Below, piece by piece: positions 35,331 through 51,526 of a stretch of 64,000 nucleotides of DNA. The position numbers and the translations under genes are program-made. The number at the start of each line of letters is the position of its first letter. Position 1 is the first letter of the stretch. The DNA is from Halocaridina rubra (taxonomy: Eukaryota; Arthropoda; Malacostraca; Decapoda; Atyidae): the NCBI GenBank assembly GCA_037179515.1, contig JAXCGZ010015168.1, positions 17,501 to 81,500 of the forward strand, written 5' to 3'. The notes under the pieces are model-generated. The model was given only the letters and a program-made list of their open reading frames with translations, was not told the DNA's origin and did no database searches.

Positions 35331-35882
35331 TCATTGTGATATACATAAATATTAATGGTGAATGGCGGTAAATAATTATATAGCAGTGACGTCCCACTTA
35401 CGGGAGCCTTTAAAATCTCAGCAGAATGAGTGAGAGCGCCGCTAGCTATATGGCGGCTATGATAAAAACATATTTTCACAAGCTTGAACGTTGACATAGA
35501 AAATGCACTTACAGACGTAAATGCCAATAAACACAACTTCCATATAAGAAAAATAAATGTGTAAATTCGTGTATATACACTCCTGTATATACATGATGAG
35601 GCGTAAATCGCATGCGAATCAATTCATCAGGTCGCTCGTTAACTCTCAACCGAAAAGTAACATTACATTTTATTTTTATTTTTCTCTATCGATGGTATAT
35701 ATGATGCTTAGCAATTCTTATGCAATACCCCTGTCATCTCAGTAAACTCATTTGATAAGAAAAGTCCATTGCGTATGAGCATTACGTTGTTAAGTATTTA
35801 TAGAAATACAATTTCATACCTTCATTACTTACAGCTCCAGAAACCAGATCACATTTCGGTCGGACCACAGCTAATGGCGTCT

Positions 35883-35885
<3 letters not shown>

Positions 35886-35918
<33 letters not shown>
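35886..35918. repeat. (GA)n microsatellite, 3' border of the I/R1-like LINE
   Basis: About 16 GA units touch the 3' tail of the LINE (ATTATTTTATTTTATTTTAT on the plus strand). Confidence 0.95.
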
Positions 35919-39093
<3,175 letters not shown>

Positions 39094-39106
39094 AGTCTTT
39101 ATTTCC

Positions 39107-39109
<3 letters not shown>

Positions 39110-39142
<33 letters not shown>
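39110..39142. repeat. (GA)n microsatellite
   Basis: A second GA block, split from the first by TAAGTCTTTATTTCCAAC. Confidence 0.95.
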
Positions 39143-39143
<1 letters not shown>

Positions 39144-39730
39144 AACCTGTTGAAGTTGGTCATCCATTTGAGCAATGGAGTATAAATTCATGGCCTTTAA
39201 TGCAATTATTTGACGCTTGTTCCTGCATTTACAGCATGTTACACATAATGTTCTCGTCGTGAATTAATTGATAAAAAGGAATTGGACAGTCTGTCAGTAT
39301 TAGGTTATATTAATCTCCAGAAAGAGAACACCATGGTTCCTCAGGGACTAATTTCAATGTTTTATCCAAGTGAGACGTAAAGCGTTCCAGGAGCAGTTTA
39401 AAAACTTAAATACCTGTACTGGAAGGAAGCTGAACAAAGCACAAGGAGTGGCGAAGATTTTCACATTATGTGGCATGGACTTTGCTGAAGTGTGGGTTCA
39501 GAAATATTGTGTAGAAATATCTCTGAGGGGCAGAGGGTAAGAATACTTAATCCGTGTTCGCCAGTTGTCGCAAAAGTCGACTCCATTGGGCTGAGCGAAG
39601 GGATTGGGAATCCCCTCATCTATATTTTCCTCCTGTAAAGAGTCATGATATTTTGCTTTGACTCAGCCACCTACTTTATAGGGGGAACATAGTTATTGTG
39701 AATAGACAAAGATTTAAACGAAGAGATAAT
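39143..39730. other. stretch without recognised feature
   Basis: No reading frame or repeat match that I can support. Confidence 0.4.
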
Positions 39731-39905
39731 TACTGTGCCAAGGCACTACCAACTACACCACTCAAGGTCTAAAGCAGAAGCAAACCTTACAGCTTACCTG
39801 CTATACTAAGAATGAACGCATTCTTTCTGAATGTCTGTTTGTTTATATTACGGCTTCTACTAACTTCACTCGTGGTTTCGTTTTCACATTTAATGCAAGT
39901 CCCAA
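39731..39905 (-). repeat. tRNA-like repeat F, copy 1 (inverted)
   Basis: The reverse complement has AAACCACGAGTGAAGTTAG, ACATTCAGAAAGAATGCGTT, AGACCTTGAGTGGTGTAGTT and GGTAGTGCCTTGGCAC, the same order as copy 3. The B-box part is missing. Confidence 0.75.
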
Positions 39906-39924
39906 GCTATTTAGACAATTAGAA

Positions 39925-40080
39925 AGAATACTTTCATTCCTAGTATAGCAGTTAAGCTGTAATGTTTGCTTCTTCTTTAGACCTTCAGTGGTGTAGCTGG
40001 TAGTGCCTTGCCACGGATGTGTCTTAGGTTCGAGTCCTGATCATGGGTAAAATATGATTTATGTCTTCACATATGTTAAT
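39925..40080 (+). repeat. tRNA-like repeat F, copy 2
   Basis: TTCATTCCTAGTATAGCAGT precedes a tRNA-like block: TTCAGTGGTGTAGCTGGTAG (A-box-like) and AGGTTCGAGTCCTGATCATG (good B box). It probably derives from a tRNA. It is not called as a functional gene because the cloverleaf is poor and flanking sequence is shared with the other copies. Confidence 0.75.
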
Positions 40081-40104
40081 GTGTTTATTTGATTATTATT
40101 GAAA

Positions 40105-40350
40105 CAAAATAGCACGGGATTTGAATTAAATGCGAACATGAAACCACGAGTGAGGTAAGAAGAAGCTGTAATATGAACAAAGATGCATTCAGAAAGAATG
40201 CGTTCATTCCTAGTATAACAGTTAAGCGGTAAGGTTTGCTTCTTCTTTAGACCTTCAGTGGTGTAGTTGGTAGAGCCTTGCCACGATAATTGTGTCTCAG
40301 GTTCGAGTCCTGATCATGGGTAAAATATGATTCATGTTTTCACATATGTT
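40105..40350 (+). repeat. tRNA-like repeat F, copy 3
   Basis: The fullest copy, with GGGATTTGAATTAAATGCGA, AACCACGAGTGAGGTAAGAA, AAGAATGCGTTCATTCCTAG, the A-box-like GGTGTAGTTGGTAGAGCC and the B-box GGTTCGAGTCC. It runs straight into the CR1-like LINE at 40352. Confidence 0.75.
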
Positions 40351-40351
40351 A

Positions 40352-41520
<1,169 letters not shown>

Positions 41521-41524
<4 letters not shown>

Positions 41525-41844
41525 TGTGTTATTATTCTATGATAAAAATGTTTTCCTGTACCACTAATCTTGGGAATAAATGACAAAATGGCGTGGAAAG
41601 ACATCACGAACTGTGGGACATAATTCGGGCTATGTTCGCTGGAATCAAATTACTGGAAATAAGAGAAAGGTAGTAGTGTCTGAAAGGGCGTAAATCTATT
41701 ATCTGCTTTCTCTTGCTTCTGGATCCCTGGAGATAATTTCTCGTTTCTTTGACATGATGTCTTGCTTCGTGTCCTTTCATTATTTGATACTTCACAACTA
41801 AAGGCTACTCCTCTACCCAGAGTTAGTTGAAATCTACAGTGGAT

Positions 41845-41846
<2 letters not shown>
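41521..41846. other. stretch without recognised feature
   Basis: No supported reading frame or repeat. Confidence 0.4.

Positions 41847-41932
<86 letters not shown>
41847..41932. repeat. (TC)n microsatellite
   Basis: About 43 TC units. Confidence 0.95.
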
Positions 41933-41934
<2 letters not shown>

Positions 41935-42292
41935 GCACTTACCCACTCTCTCAATTATTCACTCAGTTACTCAGTCTTACTCACCCACTCGCTCTCGTTT
42001 TCCCTGCGTTAACCGATGTACAAATATTCATGTGAAATGTGAGTCGTAATGAGGATTATATTAATTGAGCTGGTTTATAAAAAAATAGATAGAATATGAT
42101 ACAGTGTTTTTATAGAAAACTATGCTTGAGTTTATATCAAATTTGAAGGGTCAGAGATGAAATATTTGAGTTTTAGGTAGAAAGAGTTAAACAAGGATTT
42201 TCGAGTGCTTTATACTGACTGCTATCAAGGAAATTTAATTTTGGAGATAGACAATTGCCAAATTAATAAGTAATGAAAAACTTTGGTATATT
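41933..42292. other. stretch without recognised feature
   Basis: It starts with impure CTCA-rich sequence that decays from the TC array. Nothing else is supported. Confidence 0.4.
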
Positions 42293-42472
42293 TGAAGTCG
42301 AGGGATCGCGCCTCGTCCAGGCAAGAGAGTTTAAGCTGTGTACTGGGGAGGTTACTGCTGTGGCTCGGCACTACAGTGGGGGTTGGGGTCTTTACCGGCT
42401 GGCGACCGCCCTTTGGGTCCTCCATGACCTGTTCCACCCATCCGTGGGTGGAGAATCTAAAACAACAATATT
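42293..42472 (+). repeat. SINE family A, copy 4 (5'-truncated)
   Basis: It starts inside the tRNA-like part at GAAGTCGAGGGATCGCGCC and keeps the body and the CCACCCATCCGTGGGTGGAG end. The A-box part is missing, which fits 5' truncation during reverse transcription. Confidence 0.85.
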
Positions 42473-43144
42473 AGGAGTATTCATGACTAACACAAAATAA
42501 TATTTATCTTCAAAATGAAAAAGGGCATTATTTCAACTCTTCCATTGTGTCAAATTCATCCTCAAGACTCTTCTGGCATTAGTAAAGGAATAATTTAATT
42601 TTGCCCTTCCTGTTGTCATAAATGGAACAAAATCTTATAACATGCATCAAAATTGAGAAATCCTTTATATCTTTTAGATATGAATTTGAAGACCCTTCCC
42701 TGAAGAAAAACGCTTCTTCCTTTCATGTTTGTTGTATATAAGCATTAGGTTAAAATAGGTCAACAGGTACAAACATATAATCCACTTCTCTTTCTCCTGT
42801 CTCAAGCAGTGATAACAAGTAATTTTGCCTTCTAATTATAGCTCACAATTGATCTGTATGAGAGTGATAGCACCCACCTCCAAGGCTGAAAAATTCTCCA
42901 GTTAATTCTGTAAGAATGGACTGACTGGCTCCAGTAAAGAAAAATTTTGAAGTGACTCCGTAATCGTGGGCGAATTGTCACCAGTAAAGGAAAACACTTA
43001 TCAGTCTCTTCTACTCGGTTCTCGTCAACTCGTAAAAGTAACAAAACAGCAGAAAGTGCTTTTCCACAAACAACAAGGAATTTCTCATATATACGAGGAT
43101 ATGAGTTGTTATACATTAGTTAAGCAATATATTTTGAAGTAAGC

Positions 43145-43145
<1 letters not shown>
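42473..43145. other. stretch without recognised feature
   Basis: No supported reading frame. A short repeated phrase TCCAGTAAAG/ACCAGTAAAG occurs at about 42930 and 42980. Confidence 0.4.

Positions 43146-43234
<89 letters not shown>
43146..43234. repeat. (ATT)n microsatellite
   Basis: About 29 units. Confidence 0.95.
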
Positions 43235-43235
<1 letters not shown>

Positions 43236-43547
43236 GCAACAATCACACCTTGAAAAAATCAACAATTATGAACCAGATGGCTCCAGCAGGAGAAGCAGCT
43301 TTGTGAGTGAAAAGGAAAAGAAAAGATAGAAGATGAAGCTATTCAGTATTGCAATACTGGCATTATTCCACAATAATTTTATTAAACATTCAGCACTACA
43401 GTATGCTGAATAGAGATTTTTTTGCGCCTACTTAAACTTACACAACATGGATAGGCAATTCACAACTTCCAAGTGGTAGCTGGAATAAAACTTCTTGCAG
43501 TCCGATTGATATTATTTTTAACGAAAGAAAATGCATAACTCTTGACA

Positions 43548-43720
43548 ACAGTAGGCTGGCCATGGCATCAGCCGCCCGGTGAAATGCTATGACTGAATGC
43601 ATTACGGATTCAACTAGGACTTGTCCAGACAGCTCCGGGTTGAGTCTTTCTTCAGGACGGTTCTTCACTTATGCCTACATCTACACCGAATATTCTGGCG
43701 TATTCTTTACACATCTCTTG
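43548..43720 (+). repeat. SINE-like element D, copy 3 (head)
   Basis: GTAGGCTGGCCATGGCATCA, ACTTGTCCAGACAGCTCCGG and GCCTACATCTACACCGAATA match the head of copies 1 and 2. The normal D tail is replaced by jockey-like LINE sequence from about 43725. Confidence 0.75.
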
Positions 43721-43855
43721 CTAACCCTTACCTCCAGACTCTGGAACTTTCTTCCTCTATCTGTCTTTCGAGATTATTATAACATATCACCCTTCAAAAA
43801 GCGGATCTATCGTCATATCAGTTGCATTCCTGATAATACGTCCAGTACGGAATAA
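43721..43855 (+). pseudogene. jockey-like LINE C-terminal fragment fused to D
   Basis: The frame reads TSRLWNFLPLSVFRDYYNIS then PFKKRIYRHIS, matching TSRLRNSLPPSVFANSYDLS then SFKKQFYRHLRA in the LINE at 29468-32456. Confidence 0.75.
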
Positions 43856-43859
43856 CCTA

Positions 43860-44810
43860 GAAAGAGTCCGGTGCAAAAGGTGATTGGCATTGTGATGAAG
43901 TTTATGCAGTAAGCATAGTGAGGTAATGGTGCGTCTCTACCACAAGTCGGAGCTTCATTCCGAAATAAGAAACTTAATTGCAGGCAAATTTTATCCAATA
44001 ATCTAAGATGAGAATCTGCAGCCGATGACCAAACTAGGGAGCAGTACTCCAGACTTAGAGAGCACAAAAGAATGAAAACAAATATAATAATGGATTTTTC
44101 ACCAAATATCTTAGACCTCAAGATACCATTTTTTTTGTTAAAGTGAGGAAGATATACAACGAATATGTTAATCGAAAGTCACCTAATTATCAAAAGTTAC
44201 TCCAAAAATATTGCAAGAATCACATAATGTTAAAGGATCATTGTCAATAAAGAGATCTTTACGTGGTGTATAAAGAGTTTAATACCTCATTATTATCATA
44301 TTTTGTGTTTTATTAGCATTTAAATTCGTGCCCTGCATCTTGCACCATGTACTAATTTTGCAAGATTTCTATTCAGAGACCCAAGAACAGCTAGTCTCAT
44401 GCTCGGAGATAGAACAACAGCAATAAGGTAGCATCATCAGCATAGGCAACTGGTTTGCCTTGCAAACCAATCCCCATGTGTTGGATGAAAAGCAAGGAGC
44501 CAAGAACACTACCGTAAAGGACACCTGAGATTACATTACTGTATTCACTGTAATGTCCATCTACCACCAAGATCTGCGTTCTTTTAGATAAAAACTACAC
44601 AATAAGACTGAAAAAATATCCATCAACACCTATGTTTTCTAATTCAAAATGGAGGGCCTCTTGACTGAGACGATCAAAGGCAGCACTAAAGTCTAGCCCA
44701 AACATCGGTGCCTCCTGACCAAAGTGCATCATGCAAATTGCATAAATTGTCAGTAGCGCTTTACTAGCTCCCAGTCCTTTGCAAAAAATAAACTGCACAT
44801 TCAGAAAAAG
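43860..44810 (-). pseudogene. decayed jockey-type LINE (third lineage)
   Basis: In minus order: FCKGLGASKALLTI and LDFSAAFDRLSQEAL (44798-44595, RT start), VLGSLLFI and AYADDATLL (about 44460-44420), then LSLEYCSLVWSSAADSHLRL and LDKI (44121-43813). The RT Asp pair is kept but frameshifts divide the frame. It differs from the 29468 element in sequence, so it is a separate lineage. Confidence 0.75.
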
Positions 44811-44818
44811 CCCAATAC

Positions 44819-44834
44819 ACTTTGCATTTAGATA
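44819..44834 (+). repeat. target-site duplication, left copy
   Basis: ACTTTGCATTTAGATA, identical to 45013-45028. Confidence 0.9.
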
Positions 44835-45012
44835 CGTAGTCGCCGTGGCTCAAGAGGTAGAGTCCGCGACTCTGAGGCGTCAGGTCGAGGGTTCGCGCCC
44901 CGTCACGGTCTGAGGTTAGCAAGGGTATGCACTCAGGGTAACTATTACATCTGCCAAAACAGGTCCTTGGTAGAAAAGGGAGTCCGTGATGTAAAACCGG
45001 AACAAAATAAAA
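44835..45012 (+). repeat. SINE family B, copy 3, recent insertion
   Basis: The tRNA-like head is GCCGTGGCTCAAGAGGTAGA with the B-box-like GTCGAGGGTTCGCGCC; acceptor-like ends CCGTG and CACGG can pair. The body has GGTATGCACTCAGGGTAACT and GTAGAAAAGGGAGTCCGTGA, and the tail is AACAAAATAAA. A perfect 16-bp duplication of host DNA flanks it, so this is one of the youngest insertions in the window. Confidence 0.9.
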
Positions 45013-45028
45013 ACTTTGCATTTAGATA
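45013..45028 (+). repeat. target-site duplication, right copy
   Basis: ACTTTGCATTTAGATA, identical to 44819-44834. Confidence 0.9.
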
Positions 45029-46930
45029 TGAATTTTTTTTCTGTTCGATAAAACATTTGCGTGGTCAGTTGAGATGAATGGATGACAGATTTTAAAGAGT
45101 ATTCTCATCCTTTATTGTTTCGTATACGTTGTTGGTGCCTGTGACATACTTTAGTAGATAAGATGATGTCAATATTATCTATATATTCTGGAGGAAGAAC
45201 GATAATATGTCCATACATTAACAAACAAGGGTTAAGTGGATATAACACAATGTTTTAAAGCTATTTTAAAATGCTCATCATAGAACCAATTTTGAAATGA
45301 AACACTGTCCGGAAACAATAATGAATTTTTGGCGGTTAAGTAATGTATTTGAAGAGGAAGGAGTGTCGGATCATTGAAAATTAGAACGCAAGAAAAAATG
45401 AAATAAATAACTATGTATGAATATGAAGAATGGATAACCGGTTACTGTGAGTACTTGTTGTGTGTGAGCTACTGGATATCGTGCATTAATTGCATCACAA
45501 GTAATTGTTCCCAGAAACTTTTTCATTTACATCTAATATTCTAGGATATGTTTGGTAATTTTGGTGTATGGTGAATGTGTCCTTTGGCTCTGTCGCCCCC
45601 CTTGAAAAGGAGATCTCGGCCACTGTATATGAAATATAAGTACATACTAATATTAATAGATGTAATAACAAGGACGTATTATGTAAATATTTAAGTATTA
45701 TCTGTTCTTCATAAAAAAAGTATGTCTTTAATTAATCAACTTCAAATACTCCTACTCAAACACTTTTCTAAATCCACACTAATTTGCCATAGAGACTTCT
45801 TTGGGCGTGCATTTGGAATAAATTACAGTATTACTCATGTATTAGTTAAAAGCTGCCATTCTGAGTTCTCCATAACATAGTGAGTTTTCAGAATTCGTAG
45901 ATATGAAATGACCAAGCTTCGCATCCTGTTCATATCAGATTTCTGTCACTCATTCTGTCAATATCCTGTTGAAAGACAGGATCGATATAACACTTCGTAC
46001 ATTAACGCTCTATGTTACTATTTCTGTCGCATCTATTCTGTGAACCAATATAATGTATAGCGTCTTTGATATATTTTAAATTAGTATCTTGAAATATATT
46101 ACATATACATAAAAAATCAAATAGAGCGTCATCAGTATTGCATCTCTGCATATCCTACAGCAAGATTATTTATGAAGCTGTTGCATATTTTTTCCACTTT
46201 ATCTGTATACCACCGCTCGGTGTGATTCAGAAAAATATTTCAATCCACACCAGTATTCCGTGCCTGCATCAGTGATACGTGACTTTATGGTATTAATATT
46301 GTCAAGTCTATAACGACTCAACCTTGTATATTAATTTTCTCATGCGCTCAAGTATAAAAGTGTTTTAATATTAAAGCGATTTCAGTCTTAATTTTCTTCA
46401 GCTGTCGAACACAAGAGGAACTTAGATTAATTTATTCGGCTTTCTAACTGTCCGACGGCAGTCGCATTAGGTCTTCTTCTTATTCTTTGTGGATATCCAC
46501 CCTGAGGATGGACGGGCCATAATGGGCCCGTAGGGATAAAACATCTGGAACTGGAGTGAATCTGTGAAGATAAGAGAGAAAGTCAAAATGTTCCACCCGG
46601 GGTTATTAGTGGTCTCCTACAAATTTTTGTAGAGATGCCTTGTTTGAGGGGAAGAGGAAAGTCGGGATAGTATAGCGGTGAAGAAGGGAGAGGTGATGGC
46701 GCCGCGTGCACGCTTTTAACCCCTAGGAGACCATCAGGAAGAAAGGGTAAAAAGGGAAATAGGAAACAAAAACAAATTTATGAATTTAAAAATGAAAACT
46801 AAATGGACGAACAAAAATAACATTTGGTCCCACATCTGATGCTTATATATTCTTCAATTATCTCCCTCATTCTCCGCCACTATTATCTCTCTTCAAATGT
46901 AGTAGTCATTGGACGGTGTCTATTCCACTC

Positions 46931-46931
<1 letters not shown>
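45029..46931. other. stretch without recognised gene
   Basis: AT-rich. A small GC-rich inverted repeat CGGGCCATAATGGGCCCG lies near 46512-46530. No reading frame is supported. Confidence 0.4.

Positions 46932-47014
<83 letters not shown>
46932..47014. repeat. (CT)n microsatellite
   Basis: About 41 units. Confidence 0.95.
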
Positions 47015-47017
<3 letters not shown>

Positions 47018-47811
47018 GCTGCAGGTTTCACTGACCATCTTCAAATGCTTCACTCAGGAGTGCTCATGGCGGCTCTGGGGAGTAACTCCTGCAACTTTGC
47101 CACATAAAGCCACGTGAGACCACTTTTCTCTATCAATTCTGTGGATCAGGCCCAATCAGCGTGTCTCAGCATCTCTTCTTCGGTCCAAAGTAGTATTTGC
47201 CTATCCTCACCTTTTTCATTTCTTCACAGATATTTACATCTACCCGTCTTACACAGTCAATTTTGTATAACATAATCCGAAGGATTCTAACACAAATATC
47301 TTGTTTTAAATACTGATTAACATTTATACTACAACCATTGGTTGTATATATGGCCACATATGATCCATATAATTGCCAAGCTATCCGTTATATGTGATTC
47401 AGTCCTCGTTTTTTCCTAAACCTTTGATTGAAAACCGCATATAGCGCCGAGTGTGATCGGTAATAGGACTTTTAAAATTCGTAGAATGTTAGATATGCAA
47501 TCTGTAGAGAGTATTCATAGTCATGACTCGGTGCGGGTTACATCACTGATCGCATTAAAATTCATACCCCCGAATTTAGGCTTTGGAACTCTCCTGACAT
47601 TCTGACATTTCCACTAGATACTATAAAAAAGTATTTGTATCTGAAAAATATATATACTAGAGGAACTTTGAATTTAAGGACGGCTGACATTTATAATAGG
47701 AAAGACGGAGCATATCACTGTTTTTTTTTTTGTTAAGCCTTCATGGATTATAAAACGAAAGCTCGTAACGAATCACAATTGTGATAAAGCAGACAATGGG
47801 TGAAGCTGGTA
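47015..47811. other. stretch without recognised feature
   Basis: No supported reading frame or repeat match. Confidence 0.4.
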
Positions 47812-47812
47812 T

Positions 47813-47896
<84 letters not shown>

Positions 47897-47909
47897 TATA
47901 TATATATAT

Positions 47910-47994
<85 letters not shown>
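47812..47994. repeat. (TA)n microsatellite
   Basis: TA array with a short TACA start and two interruptions near 47895-47912. Confidence 0.95.
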
Positions 47995-48000
<6 letters not shown>

Positions 48001-48290
48001 TTTTGCATTCTCTCTTGCTGAAATATTGTACTTAACTTTTTTTTTTTAATCTTTTCCTTTTCCTGTAGCTAAGACTATCGTTGGAATTAGGACGTGTTCA
48101 AAGGTTTTCAAGAATTAGTTGCATTTATAATTCTTGCATTCTGTAGTGCCAACCATTGATCTATTCTCAAAAAGGATAAGAGTATCTTTTAATTTCTCTG
48201 GCATTTTTTAGAGCAAAGGTAATGCAACTGAAAAGTGAAGTTTCTACGGTGCCCATGAGATGGTATTGCCTTTCTACACAGGCTCATTGA
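47995..48290. other. stretch without recognised feature
   Basis: No supported reading frame or repeat match. Confidence 0.4.
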
Positions 48291-48336
48291 CGCAAACACA
48301 TGCACAGACACAAATACATACACAGACACACACACA
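48291..48336. repeat. impure (CA)n before LINE fragment
   Basis: ACACATGCACAGACACAAAT and further CA-rich sequence run directly into the LINE fragment. Confidence 0.8.
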
Positions 48337-48733
48337 TCTCAGTTATGATGAGAGGCTAAAGGAATTAGATTTACCATCACTCGAAGCTAGACGATTGAAG
48401 GGGGGCCATGGTGACAGTTTTTAAATCCCTTCATGGTTATGATAGAGTGGATAGGGATCGATATTTTGGTATGGCTGGCACTAGAACTAGAGGTCATAGT
48501 TTGAAGCTTCGTACGAAAACTTCTTTGTAGGATGTAAGAAAACACTTTTTTTAGTGTAAGAGTAGTTGAGAACTGGAATTCGCTAAGCGAGGAGGTAGTT
48601 AATGCTAACTCAATCCATAGTTTTAAGGACAAGTATGATAAGCATCACTAAATACAAAATTGTAACCGACCAGGAGACCGGGAGTTACGAGGATGGGGCT
48701 CTTCCCGTAAGCAAAATTAGGTAATTACACACA
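48337..48733 (+). pseudogene. CR1-like LINE 3' end, 5'-truncated
   Basis: It starts TCTCAGTTATGATGAGAGGC, matching LSYDERMRELDLPSLEARKL of the copy at 40352. Single-base indels break the frame, for example at GGGGGGCCATGG near 48405. It keeps the end ACCAGGAGACCGGGAGTTAC and TTCCCGTAAGCAAAATTAGG, then TACACACACATTCAC. CA-rich DNA lies on both sides. Confidence 0.8.
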
Positions 48734-49282
48734 CATTCACGTGACCACAATTAACTAAATACAGTTAACCACATATACACTTATGCGGATGAAACATATG
48801 CTTTCCCCAAACCCAAAATGATTTTCATGGTTTCATATTCACCATTTTTCCACAGCTGTGTCCATCTCCAAGATGTAACGTAAATTTGTTGAAGTTCTCT
48901 GTCCACAAAACATCTTTGAACATACAAGTTTTTTTTTTCCAGACACCAGCTGAGTTATTTTGGAGTCATAAAACAATTTTGGGAGTGGCGTAAAGGCAAA
49001 ACTTATTCATAAAGAAAATTCAAGGATTCTCTATCTAATACATAAATTTTGTTCCATTAATTTTTCTTAATATTGTCAAATGGGGATTGGTGCAAAAACT
49101 CTTAAACTATTGAGAAAGGTGAAAATCTCTTCTATATTTCAATCATTTTCATTAAAGCCTCAATTATTTTGTTTTTTCCCTTTTCCAAACCATCATCAGC
49201 AAAACATTTTTCCATGAATAACCTTCAGCTTCCTGGATGATGGCTTGCTGACACGTTGGAGAATTAGTATTTCCACAATTGC

Positions 49283-49286
<4 letters not shown>
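48734..49286. other. stretch without recognised feature
   Basis: No supported reading frame or repeat. Confidence 0.4.
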
Positions 49287-49347
<61 letters not shown>

Positions 49348-49348
49348 G
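49287..49348. repeat. (GA)n microsatellite
   Basis: GA array with one phase slip near 49320. Confidence 0.95.
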
Positions 49349-49567
49349 TGTGGTGGTGGTGGGGGTTGTTGAAGTGTCGAGTTGAATGGTTTGGAGAATC
49401 AGTGGAACTCGATCAGCCGACGTCTGTTCGAACAATTAACGCGCTCCTCAAGAACCCTCTTGGCCCTGGATCTCACCCAAGGAAAACAGCCCAATAAGGA
49501 GTTGTAGTAAAGTTTTAATGGGAAGAGCAGCCACCACTTCCTCTTTCTACTCTTCACTCTTCGAATT

Positions 49568-49691
<124 letters not shown>

Positions 49692-49835
49692 ATTAGTAAT
49701 GGCTACTCTTCGCAGCATTTTCTCATTATCTGATAATTGCTGCAGAGCGCTATAACAGCATTTCAAAATCAATACACAAACATCCTAAAAGGGATATGGC
49801 ATAAGGGAAAGTCCTTACTCGCACTAACACACACA

Positions 49836-50185
<350 letters not shown>

Positions 50186-50197
50186 CTTTGAGTTACA

Positions 50198-50414
50198 GCC
50201 TCCTGGCTAGTACAGTGGTAACGCACTGGCCTCGCATTCGCAAGGTCGAGGGATCACACCTCGTCCAGACAAGAGAGTTTAAGCTGTTTACTGGGGAGGT
50301 TACTGCTGTGTCTGGTCACCACAGTGGGGGGTTGGGGCCTGTGCCGGCTGGTGACCACCCTATGGGTCCTCTATGACCCGTTCCACCCATCCGTGGGTGG
50401 AGAATCTAAAACAA
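50198..50414 (+). repeat. SINE family A, copy 5, with 12-bp target duplication
   Basis: A full copy with head GGCTAGTACAGTGGTAACGC, B-box-like GGTCGAGGGATC, the body, and the end CCATCCGTGGGTGGAGAATC plus AAAACAA. CTTTGAGTTACA is duplicated at 50186-50197 and 50415-50426. Confidence 0.9.
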
Positions 50415-50426
50415 CTTTGAGTTACA

Positions 50427-50887
50427 CGTTAATTTCAAGCTCCAGTAATATTGGTAAGATTATTGGAAGGTATATTCTTCCTCATTTTCTCTTAATTCGT
50501 GCACATAACAACTCTCTTACTTCAATGTGTCACATAATTTTTTATAAGTGAATAGATTGAGGATGTTGGTCCAAATCTTCACCAATTTAATGGGCCTGGA
50601 ATATGTTTGAGCCTCCAGTGATTAAAACTTATAGCTGTTTTTATTCAAGGTATCACTGGCTGACTATAAATTTCCAACATATCATTACCTACACCCCTAA
50701 AGGTATAGTAAGAATATGTGATCGTCTAAGTCTGTTACTTTCTTAGCATATCTTGTAAGTAGTTGCTTCATATTGTAAAGATATTTTTCCTTTTTTTTAT
50801 GGGAACATTACTTAAGGTCAAAACACTATATGACTGAATTTTCTTCTTCTTCTTCTTCTTCTTCATCTATATTTTGAAGATCACATA
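50427..50887. other. stretch without recognised feature
   Basis: AT-rich. A (TTC)n tract is at 50842-50863. No gene is seen. Confidence 0.4.
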
Positions 50888-51520
50888 TCAAATTTATAAT
50901 TTTGACAGACATGAGTGATGCTGAAAACCTGAAGGAGAAGCTTATTGATCTGTAGGTGTACCAGGGTTGTCAGACAAAATTTCGTACATTACCGCTGTCT
51001 GGTGTTTGGTTTTTGGTGTGATCAGTTGGCAGCGTACCCTGGACTGGTTAGGGCAGTGGTGGAGATGATCACTCCATTTCCGAATACCTATCTGGGGGAG
51101 AAGGAATTCTCGACAATGCTTCGGATCAAAACAAGTATCCGGAAGTGTCTTCAAGGTGGGTTGTTACACAATATGAGGATCGCTCTGGCCAACATGAAGC
51201 CTTGCTCTGAGAAAATCGTTGCACATAAGCGAGAAGAAAAATTGCATTGATGAGTGTATGTTTGATTACCCTGCTATGTACATTTGATTGAGTTTGTCCA
51301 TGTTTTTTGCTTTTTTTTTCTTTTTGCTTTTGTCAATAGTATTATCATTCACAATGTTTTTGTTTTGGAGATTGAACAAAGTAAATGATCAGGCAGTGCT
51401 GCACTTTACTTACTTTATCCTTCTATCAACCAGATGTTAGTCAGAGTTAGGGGGTGCTGGACTGCCTAGACCGACTACAGGGGGTGCTGGGGTCGGAAAA
51501 GGTTAAGAAACTCTGCTCTA
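50888..51520 (+). pseudogene. hAT transposase C-terminal fragment with right end
   Basis: An early part reads SDAENLKEKLIDL and then a stop. After a frameshift the frame to 51250 has FWCDQLAAYPGL, ITPFPNTYLGEKEFSTML and RIKTSIRKCL, then MRIALANMKP and a stop. This matches the hAT dimerisation region, whose usual core is LPFPxTYxCExxFSxLxxIKxxxRxxL. The Cys of YxCE is Gly here. The catalytic and zinc-finger parts are missing. At 51490-51515 the sequence GGGTCGGAAAAGGTTAAGAA then ACTCTG resembles a hAT terminal repeat. It could be a ZBED/SCAND3-type gene remnant, but the TIR-like end favours a transposon relic. Confidence 0.75.
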
Positions 51521-51526
51521 GGTCTT

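Noticed and set aside
39980..40325. Functional tRNA genes
   Set aside because: A-box-like and B-box-like sequences are present, but flanks are shared among three copies, the cloverleaf is poor and one copy lacks the B box. I call them tRNA-derived repeats.
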